The notes: generated by a model not told the origin, from the letters alone. A DNA stretch of 56,711 bases from Nostoc sp. FACHB-152 (GCF_014697475.1 NZ_JACJRV010000047.1:1-56711); one strand, 5' to 3'. Shown: positions 1-8,970, numbered from the stretch's first letter. Translations and numbers: made by a program.

Positions 1-459
1 CGAACTCTAGCTAGTGCCACTGCCAAACTCAACCTCTGCTTCATCAGGCTCATGATTAAGAGGCTTGCAGGTTCTTCCTAAGATGTCAAATGGGTTCTAT
101 AGAATGAAAAACCAAGTTTTCATAAACTTTCAAATGTTTATTTTGGACAAAATATCTTGAGTGTAGATGTTGCTGTTTGCCCTCCTCTCATTACAACTAC
201 CAATGACGTAAATCATTAAGGATACAGATGCTCCCTTTGCTAAGAGAGCATCTGTTTACAGAAATTCTGTTAATTTATAATATTTGAGACTTACAGCTAG
301 TAACTCTGACAATAGTTAGAGATTTATGCAACAAACCTGTGTATAGGTTTAAAAAATAGCTCATAATAGCTTTCTTAAGCCATAAATGCAGAGATGAGAC
401 AAGTTACAAGGTTTTACCCTTTGTAAAGAAGCTTGTGAATTTTACTTTAAAAACAGCTA
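1..459. other. Gene-free left edge
   Basis: No open frame here has a convincing start, ribosome site and length. A minus-strand ATG at 53-51 opens a frame that leaves the window after about 17 residues and could be the first codons of a gene to the left, but no ribosome site supports it. The only clear structure is the hairpin at 224-255, described separately. Confidence 0.5.
224..255. terminator. Perfect 10-bp hairpin, possible terminator
   Basis: ACAGATGCTC at 224-233 pairs perfectly with GAGCATCTGT at 246-255 across a 12-nt loop. There is no strong T-run on either side, so it could be a weak bidirectional terminator or a structured element. The gene it would serve is probably outside the window. 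Confidence 0.4.
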
Positions 460-487
460 AACCCAACATTGATAAAGTTGTTGGGTT
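460..487 (-). terminator. Terminator of the rpmH-yidC cluster
   Basis: AACCCAAC at 460-467 pairs perfectly with GTTGGGTT at 480-487. Read on the minus strand the hairpin follows the stop codon of the last gene of the cluster by about 40 nt and is followed by TAGCTGTTTTT. This fits a Rho-independent terminator ending the rpmH-rnpA-yidC-jag-yceD transcript. Confidence 0.7.
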
Positions 488-528
488 CTATGCTTCTTAT
501 TGTTGATGCTGTGATTTATTACCAAAGC

Positions 529-1035
529 TTATCCCGGAAGCTGTTTTTTTAACGCTTCCAACCCAGCCCAACGGTTATCAACAGGCTTATCTGAAATATC
601 ATTAGCACTGCTCAAAATACCTGGGCAATTAAGGTCACACAGCTGACGCTGAGGTATTTCTAAACACATTTGCTCGTACAACCATTCGCTAGGATAAAAA
701 TAGCCATTGGGTGAGATAGTTTCTACCAAATCTTCCATAGCCACTTCTCGCTCTAAAGGCAAGTCTTGTGCTTGACTTGCATCTTCATCCAACCAAATAA
801 CTTCTTTGGTGTTTAGCGCCAATCTGTGATTGTACTGCTGCAAACAGCGGTTACAAGTACAAGTAATGATTGTTTCTGCCTTGCCAGTAACTTCTAGGTA
901 GTTACCGTGATGTTGAACACGTAAGCGACCGCGAACGGGTGTCAATGTTTCCAGTCCGGGCAGAAACTCTGTCACTTGAATTTCCTCTGTCCGCTCCGGG
1001 GCTTTGGTTAGCTGCGGAATAAAAATTGCGTCCAT
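529..1035 (-). CDS. YceD/DUF177 family protein
   Basis: 168-residue protein of the DUF177 (YceD) family. Members are linked to accumulation of the large ribosomal subunit RNA and are usually encoded beside ribosomal protein genes. Visible marks are the central paired cysteines CTCNRCLQQY (about residues 59-68), the acidic tract after them, and a second cysteine pair CDLNCPG near residue 135. It is the last gene of the minus-strand cluster, 112 nt after jag and just before a hairpin terminator, so it is probably co-transcribed with ribosome and RNase P genes. The start ATG at 1035 gives the usual MDAIFIPQLT beginning. Family assignment is firm; the role is taken from the family. Confidence 0.85.
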   Translation of the reverse strand: MDAIFIPQLTKAPERTEEIQVTEFLPGLETLTPVRGRLRVQHHGNYLEVTGKAETIITCTCNRCLQQYNHRLALNTKEVIWLDEDASQAQDLPLEREVAMEDLVETISPNGYFYPSEWLYEQMCLEIPQRQLCDLNCPGILSSANDISDKPVDNRWAGLEALKKQLPG

Positions 1036-1147
1036 AGGATTTGTGAGGCATCCTCACGAAAACTGATGTTACAAATCAGCAAAATTGCTGAAGTTAGATA
1101 TCTATTTTAGCTCTTGGAGCAGTCGAAATTATTGACTGGGTGAGCTT

Positions 1148-1663
1148 TCATAATTTCAGAGCCGAACGAACAACTAGATGACGATGTGGTTCTTTGCCGC
1201 GACTGAATGTTTCCAAATCAGAAAATTCCTTCAAGAAGGTATGGATTTGCCGTCGTTCAGCTGAACTGAGGGATTTTATTTCCACTTCTCTACCGGAAGT
1301 ACGTACTTCATTGGCTGCATCTTCAGCTAAGGCACGAATTTCTGCTTCTCTTCTCACCCGATAACCATTCAACTCAATGGTATAAGATGCTTGCTCTTCC
1401 TGTGGTTGGTTCAGGTTAAGAACAGAATTTGCGAGATACTGAATCGCATCTAGTACAGAACCATCAGCACCAATGAAAATTTGGATTTGCGTTGGTGTTA
1501 AGTTGGTTTCGTCAATCGTCAACCAGTAATTATCTGGTTCTGGGGAATCTTCATCTTGAAACTGGGCTATTTCTAAATTGCCCCGGATATCAGCAGAGAC
1601 ACCAGTGAGTTCTAGCAGTGATTTTAACCACTGCTGACCTCGCTGCATGGAACTATTACTCAT
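1148..1663 (-). CDS. khpB: Jag/KhpB-type KH-R3H RNA-binding protein
   Basis: 171-residue cytoplasmic RNA-binding protein of the Jag (SpoIIIJ-associated, KhpB/EloR) family. The KH part spans roughly residues 55-105 and carries the GxxG loop as IGADGS. The R3H part spans about 115-171, with the signature arginine and histidine in AERRQIHTFL. The Jag-N domain of Firmicutes homologues is absent, as usual for cyanobacteria. The stop of yidC lies only 4 nt upstream (1667), so the two are translationally linked; the yidC-jag order is conserved in many bacteria. In other phyla the protein binds many mRNAs and small RNAs and affects cell elongation; its cyanobacterial role is inferred only. Confidence 0.92.
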   Translation of the reverse strand: MSNSSMQRGQQWLKSLLELTGVSADIRGNLEIAQFQDEDSPEPDNYWLTIDETNLTPTQIQIFIGADGSVLDAIQYLANSVLNLNQPQEEQASYTIELNGYRVRREAEIRALAEDAANEVRTSGREVEIKSLSSAERRQIHTFLKEFSDLETFSRGKEPHRHLVVRSALKL

Positions 1664-1666
1664 CTA

Positions 1667-2809
1667 TTAACCTGTAGCCTTTTTCTTAGAACTTTTTGGC
1701 TCAAAAGGTAATGACTTTTGTTCGGTGACTGCTTCTTTCTCCTGCGTAGCTACAATTTTTTGTAATTCCTCTGGTAAGGGTTCGCGGGAGAGCAGATAAG
1801 TTTGCAAAGTCTGGAAAATATTACCAATTACCATATACATCAGCACCCCAGCCGGTAAGGGGAAGAACAAAAACATCCCAGAAAAAATAACTGGGGTAAT
1901 TTTGTTGACTGTATCCTGTTGTGGGTTGCCGCCACTGGAGTTCTGCCCAGAAAGTATTTGGCTAACGTAAAGACTGATCCCAAAGAAAATCACCATAGCA
2001 ACGATATCCCAGTGGATAGTACCGTCGGGATCAATTGCACCAACTCTGCCTAAAGCATCAATGAAGAGGAATCCTTTATCTGCTGCCAGTCCGGGAATTG
2101 TACCTTGAAGGGTGACATCTCCTGGCTGCAAGGCTTCAATATTACCTTGGGCATCGATTTTGATTCTTTCTTCACCTTTGGTAATTTTCCATTCGGGAGT
2201 TAGCTTTGTTTCTGGGTGTTCGGTTAATAAGACATCAAAAGGTTTACCTTCTAATGTCTGATATTGTATTTTTGTTTTTTCTCCCACTGATAGTTTGTTA
2301 CCACCAGGGAGGATAGCAGTTACTTTATGGTGTTCCCCATCAGCAACATAAATGTTTTGGGGGGCAGTAGCAAAAGCTTGGGGTTGAATTCTTTCAATTT
2401 GTTCAGCAGGAAAGATTTGCAGGTTAACAGAGTAGTTAACTCCAGCAAAAGGTGATCCCCGTAAAGTGGCAAACAGAGCTAACAATACAGGCATTTGCAA
2501 AAGCAGTGGCAAACATCCTGCTAAGGGGTTGCCAAACTCCTTTTGGACGTTCATCATTTCTTCTTGCTGCTTTTGCGGGTCGTCCTTATAACGCTCTTTG
2601 ATTTCTGCCATCCGCTTTTGCATCAGAGGTTGCACAATTCGCATCCGCCGCATATTGCGGATTGAACCAGCACTCAGGGGATAGAGCGCAAAGCGGACTA
2701 TCAATGTCAAGGCAACGATCGCCAATCCATAGCTCGGCAAAATGCCGTAGAAAAAGTCTATGATTGGCAACATTACGTTGTTTGAGAGGAACCCGATACC
2801 AAAATCCAT
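1667..2809 (-). CDS. yidC: YidC/Oxa1/Alb3 membrane protein insertase
   Basis: 380-residue insertase that places proteins into the plasma and thylakoid membranes, alone or with SecYEG. The N-terminal hydrophobic segment is followed by the conserved block [21 protein letters not shown] (cytoplasmic coiled hairpin, residues about 47-95), then [21 protein letters not shown] and the late helices around 270-345. The tail is basic (KSSKKKATG), suiting ribosome contact. Between the second and third helices (about 120-250) lies a non-cytoplasmic insert that reads like a bacterial Ig-like (Big2) fold, with [12 protein letters not shown] and [19 protein letters not shown]. It forms one cluster with rnpA and jag. 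A 229-nt spacer with short repeats separates it from the gene upstream. Confidence 0.97.
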   Translation of the reverse strand: MDFGIGFLSNNVMLPIIDFFYGILPSYGLAIVALTLIVRFALYPLSAGSIRNMRRMRIVQPLMQKRMAEIKERYKDDPQKQQEEMMNVQKEFGNPLAGCLPLLLQMPVLLALFATLRGSPFAGVNYSVNLQIFPAEQIERIQPQAFATAPQNIYVADGEHHKVTAILPGGNKLSVGEKTKIQYQTLEGKPFDVLLTEHPETKLTPEWKITKGEERIKIDAQGNIEALQPGDVTLQGTIPGLAADKGFLFIDALGRVGAIDPDGTIHWDIVAMVIFFGISLYVSQILSGQNSSGGNPQQDTVNKITPVIFSGMFLFFPLPAGVLMYMVIGNIFQTLQTYLLSREPLPEELQKIVATQEKEAVTEQKSLPFEPKSSKKKATG

Positions 2810-2917
2810 TATTCTGAATTCAACCTGAGGTACTGTAAATTTAACTGAATCTAATTTATCTAAATCGTGATTCGGCTGCGACTATATCTCGCTACGGATA
2901 GCCGCACCAGGGCGAAA

Positions 2918-3030
2918 GTTGGGAGTGGGGAGTGATGTGTAGGGAATGGTATGAGTTTTTGATAAGTGGGAAGTTTTGAATTTTTTATCTTATACAGAAT
3001 TCCCTACTTCCTACTCCCTATTCCCTACTT
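2918..3030. repeat. Heptanucleotide short repeats in inverted arrangement
   Basis: GGGAGTGGGGAG and GTAGGGAAT (2921-2947) face ATTCCCTAC and related TCCCTACT copies (2998-3028), so the spacer between the PH-domain gene and yidC can fold into a long imperfect hairpin. This is the STRR type of repeat common in Nostocales. It sits inside an apparent operon and could affect mRNA processing. Confidence 0.6.
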
Positions 3031-3038
3031 CCCATTTT

Positions 3039-3425
3039 TTATTTAGCACCAGTGTAGGTGGGGTTTTTAGTGGTGATTCTTTCAGTGATGTAGTCATATA
3101 CTTCACGAAACTTGGGAATTGCCCGCATTTCTAAACGACTGCCATTTCTGAGGGTGACTACCATATCGCCCCAGATGCCTATGCCACGGGGAACTTTAAC
3201 GATGTTGACAATTTCTGAATAGATAATGTCAGTGCGATCGCGTCCCATCCAACCCCCAGTTACGGAAATCCTGCGGTCTGTAATGCGATAACGTAGCCAC
3301 AATGCTCTGACAATTGCCCCAATTGTTAAGGGAATAGCCACAACAGTTAGTCCAAGCAGTAAATTGAGAATTAAGTCCCCAATGTGTGGCCCGCCTTCAT
3401 AATAAACTTCTTCACGAATGCCCAT
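3039..3425 (-). CDS. PH-domain (bPH2/DUF304-like) membrane protein
   Basis: 128 residues. A hydrophobic hairpin (residues 16-42) is followed by a bacterial PH-like fold: RYRITDRRISVTGGWMGRDR, then DIIYSEIVNIVKVPRG and VVTLRNGSRLEMRAIPKF. That succession of short strands is typical of DUF304/bPH2 proteins. The start overlaps the end of rnpA by 14 nt, so translation of the two is probably coupled. Function is unknown. The conserved place between rnpA and yidC suggests a link to membrane protein biogenesis, but that is inference. Confidence 0.85.
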   Translation of the reverse strand: MGIREEVYYEGGPHIGDLILNLLLGLTVVAIPLTIGAIVRALWLRYRITDRRISVTGGWMGRDRTDIIYSEIVNIVKVPRGIGIWGDMVVTLRNGSRLEMRAIPKFREVYDYITERITTKNPTYTGAK

Positions 3426-3828
3426 TTAATACCTCAGTTTGTGCCAACAACTGCTTTAATTCTTGCAGAAATTGTTGGCTTCCGCACTCTTGTTCTGCTG
3501 CTGTTGGTTTTACAACAAATACTAACCGCCATCCTGGTGCTAATTTTGGCAACAACTGATGCAAAGCTGCTGTCATTTGACGCTTAATTCGGTTACGCAC
3601 TACTGCCTTTTTACTGACTTTCGTGCTGATTGATATACCAATTTTTGTACTAACAACTTTGGAATTAGTTGCTAGTGTAGTTGTGGCAGCATCCAAAGAA
3701 AGATCTTCGGAAAACTTTGGTCGTAAAGCTCTCAATGTGAAATGAGAACTCTGCCGCCGAATTCCTTCTCGGAAAACTGCCTGAAAATCTTGACGAGATT
3801 TGAGTCTATTCGCCTTAGGCAAAGCCAC
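3412..3828 (-). CDS. rnpA: Ribonuclease P protein component
   Basis: 138-residue basic protein that binds the catalytic RNA of RNase P and helps it cleave the 5' leaders of precursor tRNAs. It begins MALPKANRLKSRQDFQAVF, the usual opening, and carries the RNR signature in KAVVRNRIKRQMTAALHQLL (about residues 75-95), followed by the RLVFVVKP strand. It starts 25 nt after the stop of rpmH, the near-universal bacterial order, and overlaps the next gene by 14 nt. A short low-similarity insert (about 40-65) lies between the first helix and the central strands. Confidence 0.97.
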   Translation of the reverse strand: MALPKANRLKSRQDFQAVFREGIRRQSSHFTLRALRPKFSEDLSLDAATTTLATNSKVVSTKIGISISTKVSKKAVVRNRIKRQMTAALHQLLPKLAPGWRLVFVVKPTAAEQECGSQQFLQELKQLLAQTEVLNGHS

Positions 3829-3853
3829 AGCTGCTCTGGTTGCTGAAAATGCT

Positions 3854-3988
3854 CTAAACGCTCAAACGATGACGGCCTTTTCTTCTTCTAGCCCTAATTA
3901 CATTTCTGCCATCTGGTGTCCGCATTCTGGCACGAAATCCTGAGGTTCTTTTTCTCTTACGGCAAGTGCCGCCTAGCGTTCTTTTCAT
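3854..3988 (-). CDS. rpmH: 50S ribosomal protein L34
   Basis: 44-residue, strongly basic protein translated from the minus strand. It begins [20 protein letters not shown], continues through [20 protein letters not shown] and ends RLSV. This is the complete L34 sequence pattern. The ATG at 3988-3986 is preceded by AGAGGA about 9 nt upstream, a good ribosome site. It is the first gene of the rpmH-rnpA-PH-yidC-jag-yceD cluster. The spacer upstream to the DUF2808 gene (115 nt) contains AT-rich, promoter-like sequence (CATAAT on the minus strand near 4010). Confidence 0.97.
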   Translation of the reverse strand: MKRTLGGTCRKRKRTSGFRARMRTPDGRNVIRARRRKGRHRLSV

Positions 3989-4103
3989 ACTGTTGTCCTC
4001 TAAGGCGATTATGATAAAAAGTCACAATCTATAATCTTACCATCGTCTATAGTCAAGAGTCCATAAAATTAATTCTATTAACTATTGACCGTTGACGCTT
4101 GAT

Positions 4104-4658
4104 TCAACTGATACTCAAAATCCAAGATCCCAAATAACGCAATAGTGGCACATCGCCAGGCGAAAGAACTTGACAGTTGAAATAGTAAACGCCACCAAAG
4201 GATGGATTCTGCACGTTAGATAACACTAAATCGACTCTACTGCCTGCTGGGACAGGTTCTTGAGGAAATATTTCAATTACTCGACCTTCTTTATCCCATT
4301 TAACTTCTGAAAGGGGTACTTTTTTGCCTTTCACTCGGACTTCTATTTTTTTAGGATCAAAACTTCCTTTGTAGTATTTAGGATAGGTAATGGCAAATTG
4401 AGCAACTGCCAATTTCATCTTTTGTTGGGGAATTTTTAGAATATATCTATCTCTACTGTTAGTCTGTCCACCAAAATCTAAGCGGAAGGGTAGCTGATTT
4501 TCTGATTTGACACCGCTAAATAGTGTGAGTCCAGGTAAGCTTTGACCTAAAGCTGTAGTAGTCAAGCCAGTCAGCAGACAGCTACTTACTACTAAAGCCG
4601 TAAATACTGCCAAGTGTGGCTTACGTCGCTCAGAATTGCCCCCAAGTAAACGTTGCAT
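4104..4658 (-). CDS. DUF2808 exported protein
   Basis: 184 residues, member of DUF2808, a family largely confined to cyanobacteria. A hydrophobic N-terminal segment (about 17-38) ending TTALGQS looks like a cleavable signal peptide, so the protein is probably periplasmic or luminal. The conserved core reads YILKIPQQKMKLAVAQFAITYP, VRVKGKKVPLSEVKWD and IFPQEPVPAGSRVDLVLSNV, a beta-rich fold; it ends VYYFNCQVLSPGDVPLLRYLGSW. It lies upstream of rpmH on the same strand (115-nt gap) and may have its own promoter. Function unknown. Confidence 0.85.
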   Translation of the reverse strand: MQRLLGGNSERRKPHLAVFTALVVSSCLLTGLTTTALGQSLPGLTLFSGVKSENQLPFRLDFGGQTNSRDRYILKIPQQKMKLAVAQFAITYPKYYKGSFDPKKIEVRVKGKKVPLSEVKWDKEGRVIEIFPQEPVPAGSRVDLVLSNVQNPSFGGVYYFNCQVLSPGDVPLLRYLGSWILSIS

Positions 4659-5393
4659 AGTTAAGCTCCTCTACCAGATATAGCTTTATTTATGTAAACA
4701 CCTAAGTTTAGTATTCTTAACTAAACTTTACTACTGAATTCTTGACATTGGACGATAACTTAAAACAAAAAGTGCCGTCACTCATAAAATAATCGAGTCT
4801 CAACTCAAAAAATCGCTGAAATTTACTGTCACTATTTGCTAAAAAATTAAGCTTTTGAATTTTGTATTTTTCTGCTTGCTGTCTAAAAAAAGGTGAATAT
4901 ATTACTAAATATGTACAAGTGTATCTAATTTTGATGTCTTTGTCATAAAAATTGATCCAGGCTATTAGCGATCGCCAAGGAAATTAAGCTAGATTGAGAA
5001 AAATAAGGTGGCATTACAAAAAGAGTAATCTTTAAAAATTACCTAAAATTATTAAGCTTTCAAACTTTTACAATATTGCAATATGTAAGTAAGGCAAAAT
5101 TTTCAAATTCCGAAAACAAGCTAAAGACAAAGACCTACACTAAAGAATCAACCTAGGATTGGCAGTATGTGAACCTATGGGTCACTATCAGTAAGCGTGA
5201 CCAAATCCAAAAAGCAAAGTTAGGCTTTGTCTGCATCAGCAAGAGTAGGAAATATCAAGGTCAAGGTTCAATCTACAAGCAAAGCGCGATCGCGCTGCAA
5301 TAAGTGCAGATCCACTATCAGCGTGGAAAATTCCTAAACCAAGGAAAATTGCAAATTTTGCAGATATGTAAGTATTTATCTTTAGGAGATTTC
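4659..5393. other. Long spacer before the pnt operon
   Basis: About 735 nt of AT-rich sequence between two divergent genes. No open frame here looks coding, and no tRNA or strong hairpin was seen. It contains HIP1 octamers near 4968 and 5285. It presumably carries the promoters of both the DUF2808 gene and the transhydrogenase operon, but no clear -35/-10 pair could be fixed by eye. Confidence 0.5.
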
Positions 5394-6569
5394 ATGAGAA
5401 TAGCAGTTGCTAAAGAAATAGAAGTTTGTGAACGTCGTGTGGCATTAAATCCTGACACCGTTGCCCGATTAGTAAAACAGGGTTTAGAGATATGGGTAGA
5501 AAAAGGTGCAGGAGAGCGATCATTTTTTAGCGATTCTGACTATGAAGCAGCAGGAGCAACAATTATTAGTGATGCTGCTCAATTATGGAATCAAGCAGAT
5601 ATTTTACTTAAAGTAAGTCCACCGCAAGAGCGAGAAGATGGACGTTCTGAAATTGATTTACTAAGAGAAGGATCTGTCTTAATTAGCTTTCTGAATCCTT
5701 TAGGAAATCCGGTAGTAGCGCAGCAGTTAGCTAACCGTAAAGTTACAGCTTTGAGCATGGAATTAATTCCCCGCACCACCAGAGCGCAAAGCATGGATGC
5801 ACTCTCTTCACAAGCATCATTAGCAGGTTACAAAGCTGTATTAATTGCCGCCGCCGCATTACCAAAATACTTCCCGATGTTAACAACAGCAGCAGGTACA
5901 ATTGCCCCAGCTAAAGTATTTATTATGGGTGCAGGTGTTGCAGGACTGCAAGCGATCGCCACAGCTAGACGCTTGGGAGCAGTAGTAGAAGCCTTTGATA
6001 TTCGTCCCGCCGTTAAAGAAGAAGTCCAAAGTTTAGGCGCAAAATTTGTTGAAGTCACACTAGACGAAGAAACCACCGCAGCAGGTGGTTACGCCAAAGA
6101 AATTTCTGAAGCTAGCAAACAACGCACCCAAGAAGTTGTCGCTGAACACGTCAAAAACGCTGATGTGGTAATTACTACCGCCCAAGTTCCTGGAAGACAA
6201 GCACCAAGACTAGTTACAGAAGAAATGGTAGCTCAGATGAAACCAGGTTCAGTAATTGTCGATTTAGCTGCTGAACAAGGTGGTAACTGCGCTTGCACAG
6301 AACCCGGCAAAGATATTGTTTGGAATGGTGTAACGATTATTGGCCCGATTAATCTACCTTCATCTATGCCAGTCCACGCTAGCCAATTGTATTCCAAGAA
6401 CCTGACATCTTTACTGCAACTATTAATTAACAAAGAAAAAGCTTTGCAAGTAGACTTTGCCGACGACATCATCGATGCAGCTTGCATTACCCATGCAGGT
6501 GAAATTCGCAATCAACGAGTCAAGGATGCGTTACAAGCTATCAATATTCAACAACCAGCAGTTAATTAG
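5394..6569 (+). CDS. pntA: NAD(P) transhydrogenase subunit alpha, part 1
   Basis: 391 residues. This is the NAD(H)-binding domain (dI) of the proton-translocating transhydrogenase, which couples hydride transfer between NADH and NADP+ to proton flow. Marks are MRIAVAKEIEVCERRVALNP at the start, LLKVSPP, the RTTRAQSMDALSSQA loop and the Rossmann motif GAGVAGLQAIATARRLGA (about 182-199). The start at 5394 is chosen because AGGAGAT stands just before it and the family begins MRIAV; an in-frame upstream extension exists but is not family-like. As in other cyanobacteria, alpha is split into two genes, with the membrane part encoded next. Confidence 0.96.
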   Translation: MRIAVAKEIEVCERRVALNPDTVARLVKQGLEIWVEKGAGERSFFSDSDYEAAGATIISDAAQLWNQADILLKVSPPQEREDGRSEIDLLREGSVLISFLNPLGNPVVAQQLANRKVTALSMELIPRTTRAQSMDALSSQASLAGYKAVLIAAAALPKYFPMLTTAAGTIAPAKVFIMGAGVAGLQAIATARRLGAVVEAFDIRPAVKEEVQSLGAKFVEVTLDEETTAAGGYAKEISEASKQRTQEVVAEHVKNADVVITTAQVPGRQAPRLVTEEMVAQMKPGSVIVDLAAEQGGNCACTEPGKDIVWNGVTIIGPINLPSSMPVHASQLYSKNLTSLLQLLINKEKALQVDFADDIIDAACITHAGEIRNQRVKDALQAINIQQPAVN

Positions 6570-6572
6570 AGG

Positions 6573-6700
6573 TTAGGGACTAGGGACTAGGGACTAGGGA
6601 TTAGAGGCTAGGGACTATGGGCTAGAAATAAGCAAATTGTGCTTGAATCTGCCCATAACTTTAGAACTAGTTTTTTAATCTACATCTAGCCTCTAACCTC
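6573..6700. repeat. GGGACTA-type heptanucleotide repeats between the two pntA genes
   Basis: GGGACTA occurs in three or more near-perfect tandem copies (about 6573-6600) with variants after it. AGAGGTTAG (6567-6575 region) and TTAGAGGCTAG (about 6600-6611) can pair with CTAGCCTCTAACCTCT near 6686-6701, so the spacer can form a hairpin inside the operon. It ends just before the ribosome site AAGGAG of the next gene. Confidence 0.65.
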
Positions 6701-6721
6701 TCACATAAGGAGTTTTTCAAC

Positions 6722-7015
6722 ATGACAGACGCATTACTTGCAGCTTTGTTTGTATTTGTGTTGGCATCTTTTATTGGCTTTGAAGTCATCAATAAAGTGC
6801 CACCGACGCTGCACACACCTTTAATGTCAGGCTCAAACGCGATTTCTGGTATTGCAGTACTTGGAGCGATTGTGGCTGCGGGTGCTAGAGAAACAAATAT
6901 CTCGGTAATTCTCGGTTTGATTTCGGTGGTGTTAGCCACAGTTAACGTCGTCGGTGGATTTTTAGTCACCGATAGGATGTTGCAAATGTTTAAGAAAAAG
7001 GAGATTAAGGCGTGA
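6722..7015 (+). CDS. NAD(P) transhydrogenase subunit alpha, part 2 (membrane)
   Basis: 97 residues forming the short membrane half of the split alpha subunit (PntA2 type). Three hydrophobic segments can be seen (about 3-20, 37-55, 60-85), with the conserved loop VPPTLHTPLMSGSNAISGI between the first two. The ending MLQMFKKKE is also family-like. AAGGAG precedes the ATG by 10 nt. It overlaps pntB by 4 nt (GTGA), so translation of the two membrane subunits is coupled. Confidence 0.95.
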   Translation: MTDALLAALFVFVLASFIGFEVINKVPPTLHTPLMSGSNAISGIAVLGAIVAAGARETNISVILGLISVVLATVNVVGGFLVTDRMLQMFKKKEIKA

Positions 7016-8418
7016 GCGACTTTTTACCAACTGGGATTCAGCTGACGTATTTAGTCGCTGCATCTTTATTCATTTTGGGTTTGAAAAAGCTGGGATCACC
7101 GGCGACAGCGCGGAATGGGAATGTGATTGCAGCAGTAGGAATGCTGTTGGCAATTGTCGCCACCATGCTGGATCAACACGTATTAAACTACGAAATGATT
7201 TTGTTAGGCTTGGCAATTGGTTCGGCGATTGGTGCGATCGCAGCCTACAAAGTCCAGATGACAGAAATGCCCCAAATGGTTGGTTTACTAAATGGTTTGG
7301 GCGGTGCAGCTTCCGCACTAGTTGCCGTTGCAGAATTTTGGCGGTTGTTAGATAGTTCTCAACCCATACCCCTGGATGTCAACATTTCCATGTTGTTGGA
7401 TGTGTTAATTGGTGGTGTCACCTTCACAGGTAGTTTTCTAGCCTTTGCTAAGTTACAAGGTTTAATTAGCGGTTCCCCAATTACATTTCCATTTCAACAA
7501 CCATTTAACCTGTTACTGCTGGGTGCTTATCTAGCTGGTAGTGCTTACTTAATCGTCACACCAGATAGCTTACCTATATTCTTGGCAGTAGTTGCAGTTT
7601 CCTTGGTGCTGGGTGTGATGTTCGTCATCCCGATTGGTGGTGGCGATATGCCTGTAGTCATTTCGCTGTTAAACTCCTTATCGGGGATCGCCGCCGCCGC
7701 CGCTGGGTTTGTGGTGATGAACAATATGTTAATCATCGCTGGCGCATTAGTAGGAGCTTCCGGGATCATCCTCACCGAGATTATGTGTAAGGCAATGAAC
7801 CGTTCTCTATTCAGCGTGCTGTTCAGTGCTTTTGGTTCAGTGAGTGCAACTGGCGGCGGTGCTGCTGGTAGTAGTACAACCGATCAAAGTGTTCGCAGCA
7901 TTGATCCCGAAGAAGGCGCGATGATGTTGGGTTATGCGCGTAGCGTGGTGATTGTACCGGGTTACGGTATGGCAGTTGCCCAAGCGCAACACAGCGTAAG
8001 AGAATTGGCAGATCAACTAGAACGCATGGGTGTAGATGTTAAGTATGCTATTCACCCTGTAGCTGGGAGAATGCCTGGACACATGAACGTCTTGCTGGCT
8101 GAGGCAAATGTACCTTATACCCAGTTGTATGACATGGATGATATTAATCCTCAATTAGAACAGGCAGATGTAGCTTTAGTAATTGGGGCTAATGATGTGG
8201 TAAACCCTGCGGCGCGTAGCGATACTAATAGCCCAATTTATGGGATGCCGATTTTGGAAGTAGATAAAGCCAAGCACACAATTGTAATTAAGCGCGGTAT
8301 GAGTGCAGGTTTTGCTGGTGTAGATAATGAGTTGTTCTACAAAGATAAAACCACAATGTTGTTTGGTAGTGCGAAAGATATGGTTGCGAAGTTAGTTTCT
8401 GAAGTAAAGCAACTTTAA
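7012..8418 (+). CDS. pntB: NAD(P) transhydrogenase subunit beta
   Basis: 468 residues. The N-terminal two thirds holds the membrane proton channel (dII), with many helices between about 8 and 265 and glycine-rich loops such as GLLNGLGGAASALVA. The C-terminal third is the NADP(H)-binding domain dIII: VIVPGYGMAVAQAQHSV, AGRMPGHMNVLLAEA, VIGANDVVNPAA and IKRGMSAGFAGVDNELFY. The length is normal. The start is a GTG overlapping the stop of the gene before. The three pnt genes form one operon; in cyanobacteria the complex sits in the thylakoid membrane and helps supply NADPH. Confidence 0.97.
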   Translation: MSDFLPTGIQLTYLVAASLFILGLKKLGSPATARNGNVIAAVGMLLAIVATMLDQHVLNYEMILLGLAIGSAIGAIAAYKVQMTEMPQMVGLLNGLGGAASALVAVAEFWRLLDSSQPIPLDVNISMLLDVLIGGVTFTGSFLAFAKLQGLISGSPITFPFQQPFNLLLLGAYLAGSAYLIVTPDSLPIFLAVVAVSLVLGVMFVIPIGGGDMPVVISLLNSLSGIAAAAAGFVVMNNMLIIAGALVGASGIILTEIMCKAMNRSLFSVLFSAFGSVSATGGGAAGSSTTDQSVRSIDPEEGAMMLGYARSVVIVPGYGMAVAQAQHSVRELADQLERMGVDVKYAIHPVAGRMPGHMNVLLAEANVPYTQLYDMDDINPQLEQADVALVIGANDVVNPAARSDTNSPIYGMPILEVDKAKHTIVIKRGMSAGFAGVDNELFYKDKTTMLFGSAKDMVAKLVSEVKQL

Positions 8419-8589
8419 CGAACCGCAGAGGCGCAGAGAGCGCGGATTAAAAAATTAAAGAGTTGGCTTGCCTTGGGAGTGTAATGCTTCTAAGGCAAGT
8501 TTTTAATTGGGAAATTAGCCCAAGCATAGGCGCAAAGGACAGAAAATGTATTAGTTATAACCCACCTTCCGCACCCAAATTAGTTACCT

Positions 8590-8970
8590 TCACCCTAAAC
8601 TCAAGATTCCTGCTGAAAAATTTACAGATAAAGGCAAAATTCTCAACCACTGTAGACCTAAAAGAGGTTCAGGTATGCCATCACTAGCTAAAACAGGAAT
8701 AATGTAGTCCTGTTCATCCAAACTTATTTTGCCTTCATATATATTGAAGAAAGCTTCTCCTCTTGCCATTTGCATAATGCTATTACGTTGAATTAAAGGC
8801 CATCCTATACTTTCAGCATCTTGTATATCAAGTGCCAACCAGCCAGAGGTAAATCCTGTGTCTAATAAAACCTCGATAGGGTAGTTGTCTCCATCAAACG
8901 AAATTATCTCTACATCGAAAATTAGCTCTCCAATCTCACCAAATCTCCCCAAAATCATATCCGTCCACAA
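8590..8970 (-). CDS. Retropepsin-like aspartyl protease family protein
   Basis: 126 residues. The segment VLLDTGFTSGWLALD (about 33-47) matches the catalytic D-T-G loop of clan AA (retropepsin-like) proteases, and EPLLGLQWLRIL (about 102-113) matches the C-terminal LLG-helix block of small bacterial members. There is no signal peptide. Its start lies inside the end of the gene upstream (16-nt overlap), so the two are translated together. Small soluble proteins of this kind are common in cyanobacteria; their substrates are unknown. The family call is good, activity not shown. Confidence 0.75.
   Translation of the reverse strand: MWTDMILGRFGEIGELIFDVEIISFDGDNYPIEVLLDTGFTSGWLALDIQDAESIGWPLIQRNSIMQMARGEAFFNIYEGKISLDEQDYIIPVLASDGIPEPLLGLQWLRILPLSVNFSAGILSLG

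Noticed and set aside
8463-8687. 74-codon plus-strand frame after pntB
   Set aside because: It runs over the antisense of the protease-like gene, and its sequence resembles no protein family.
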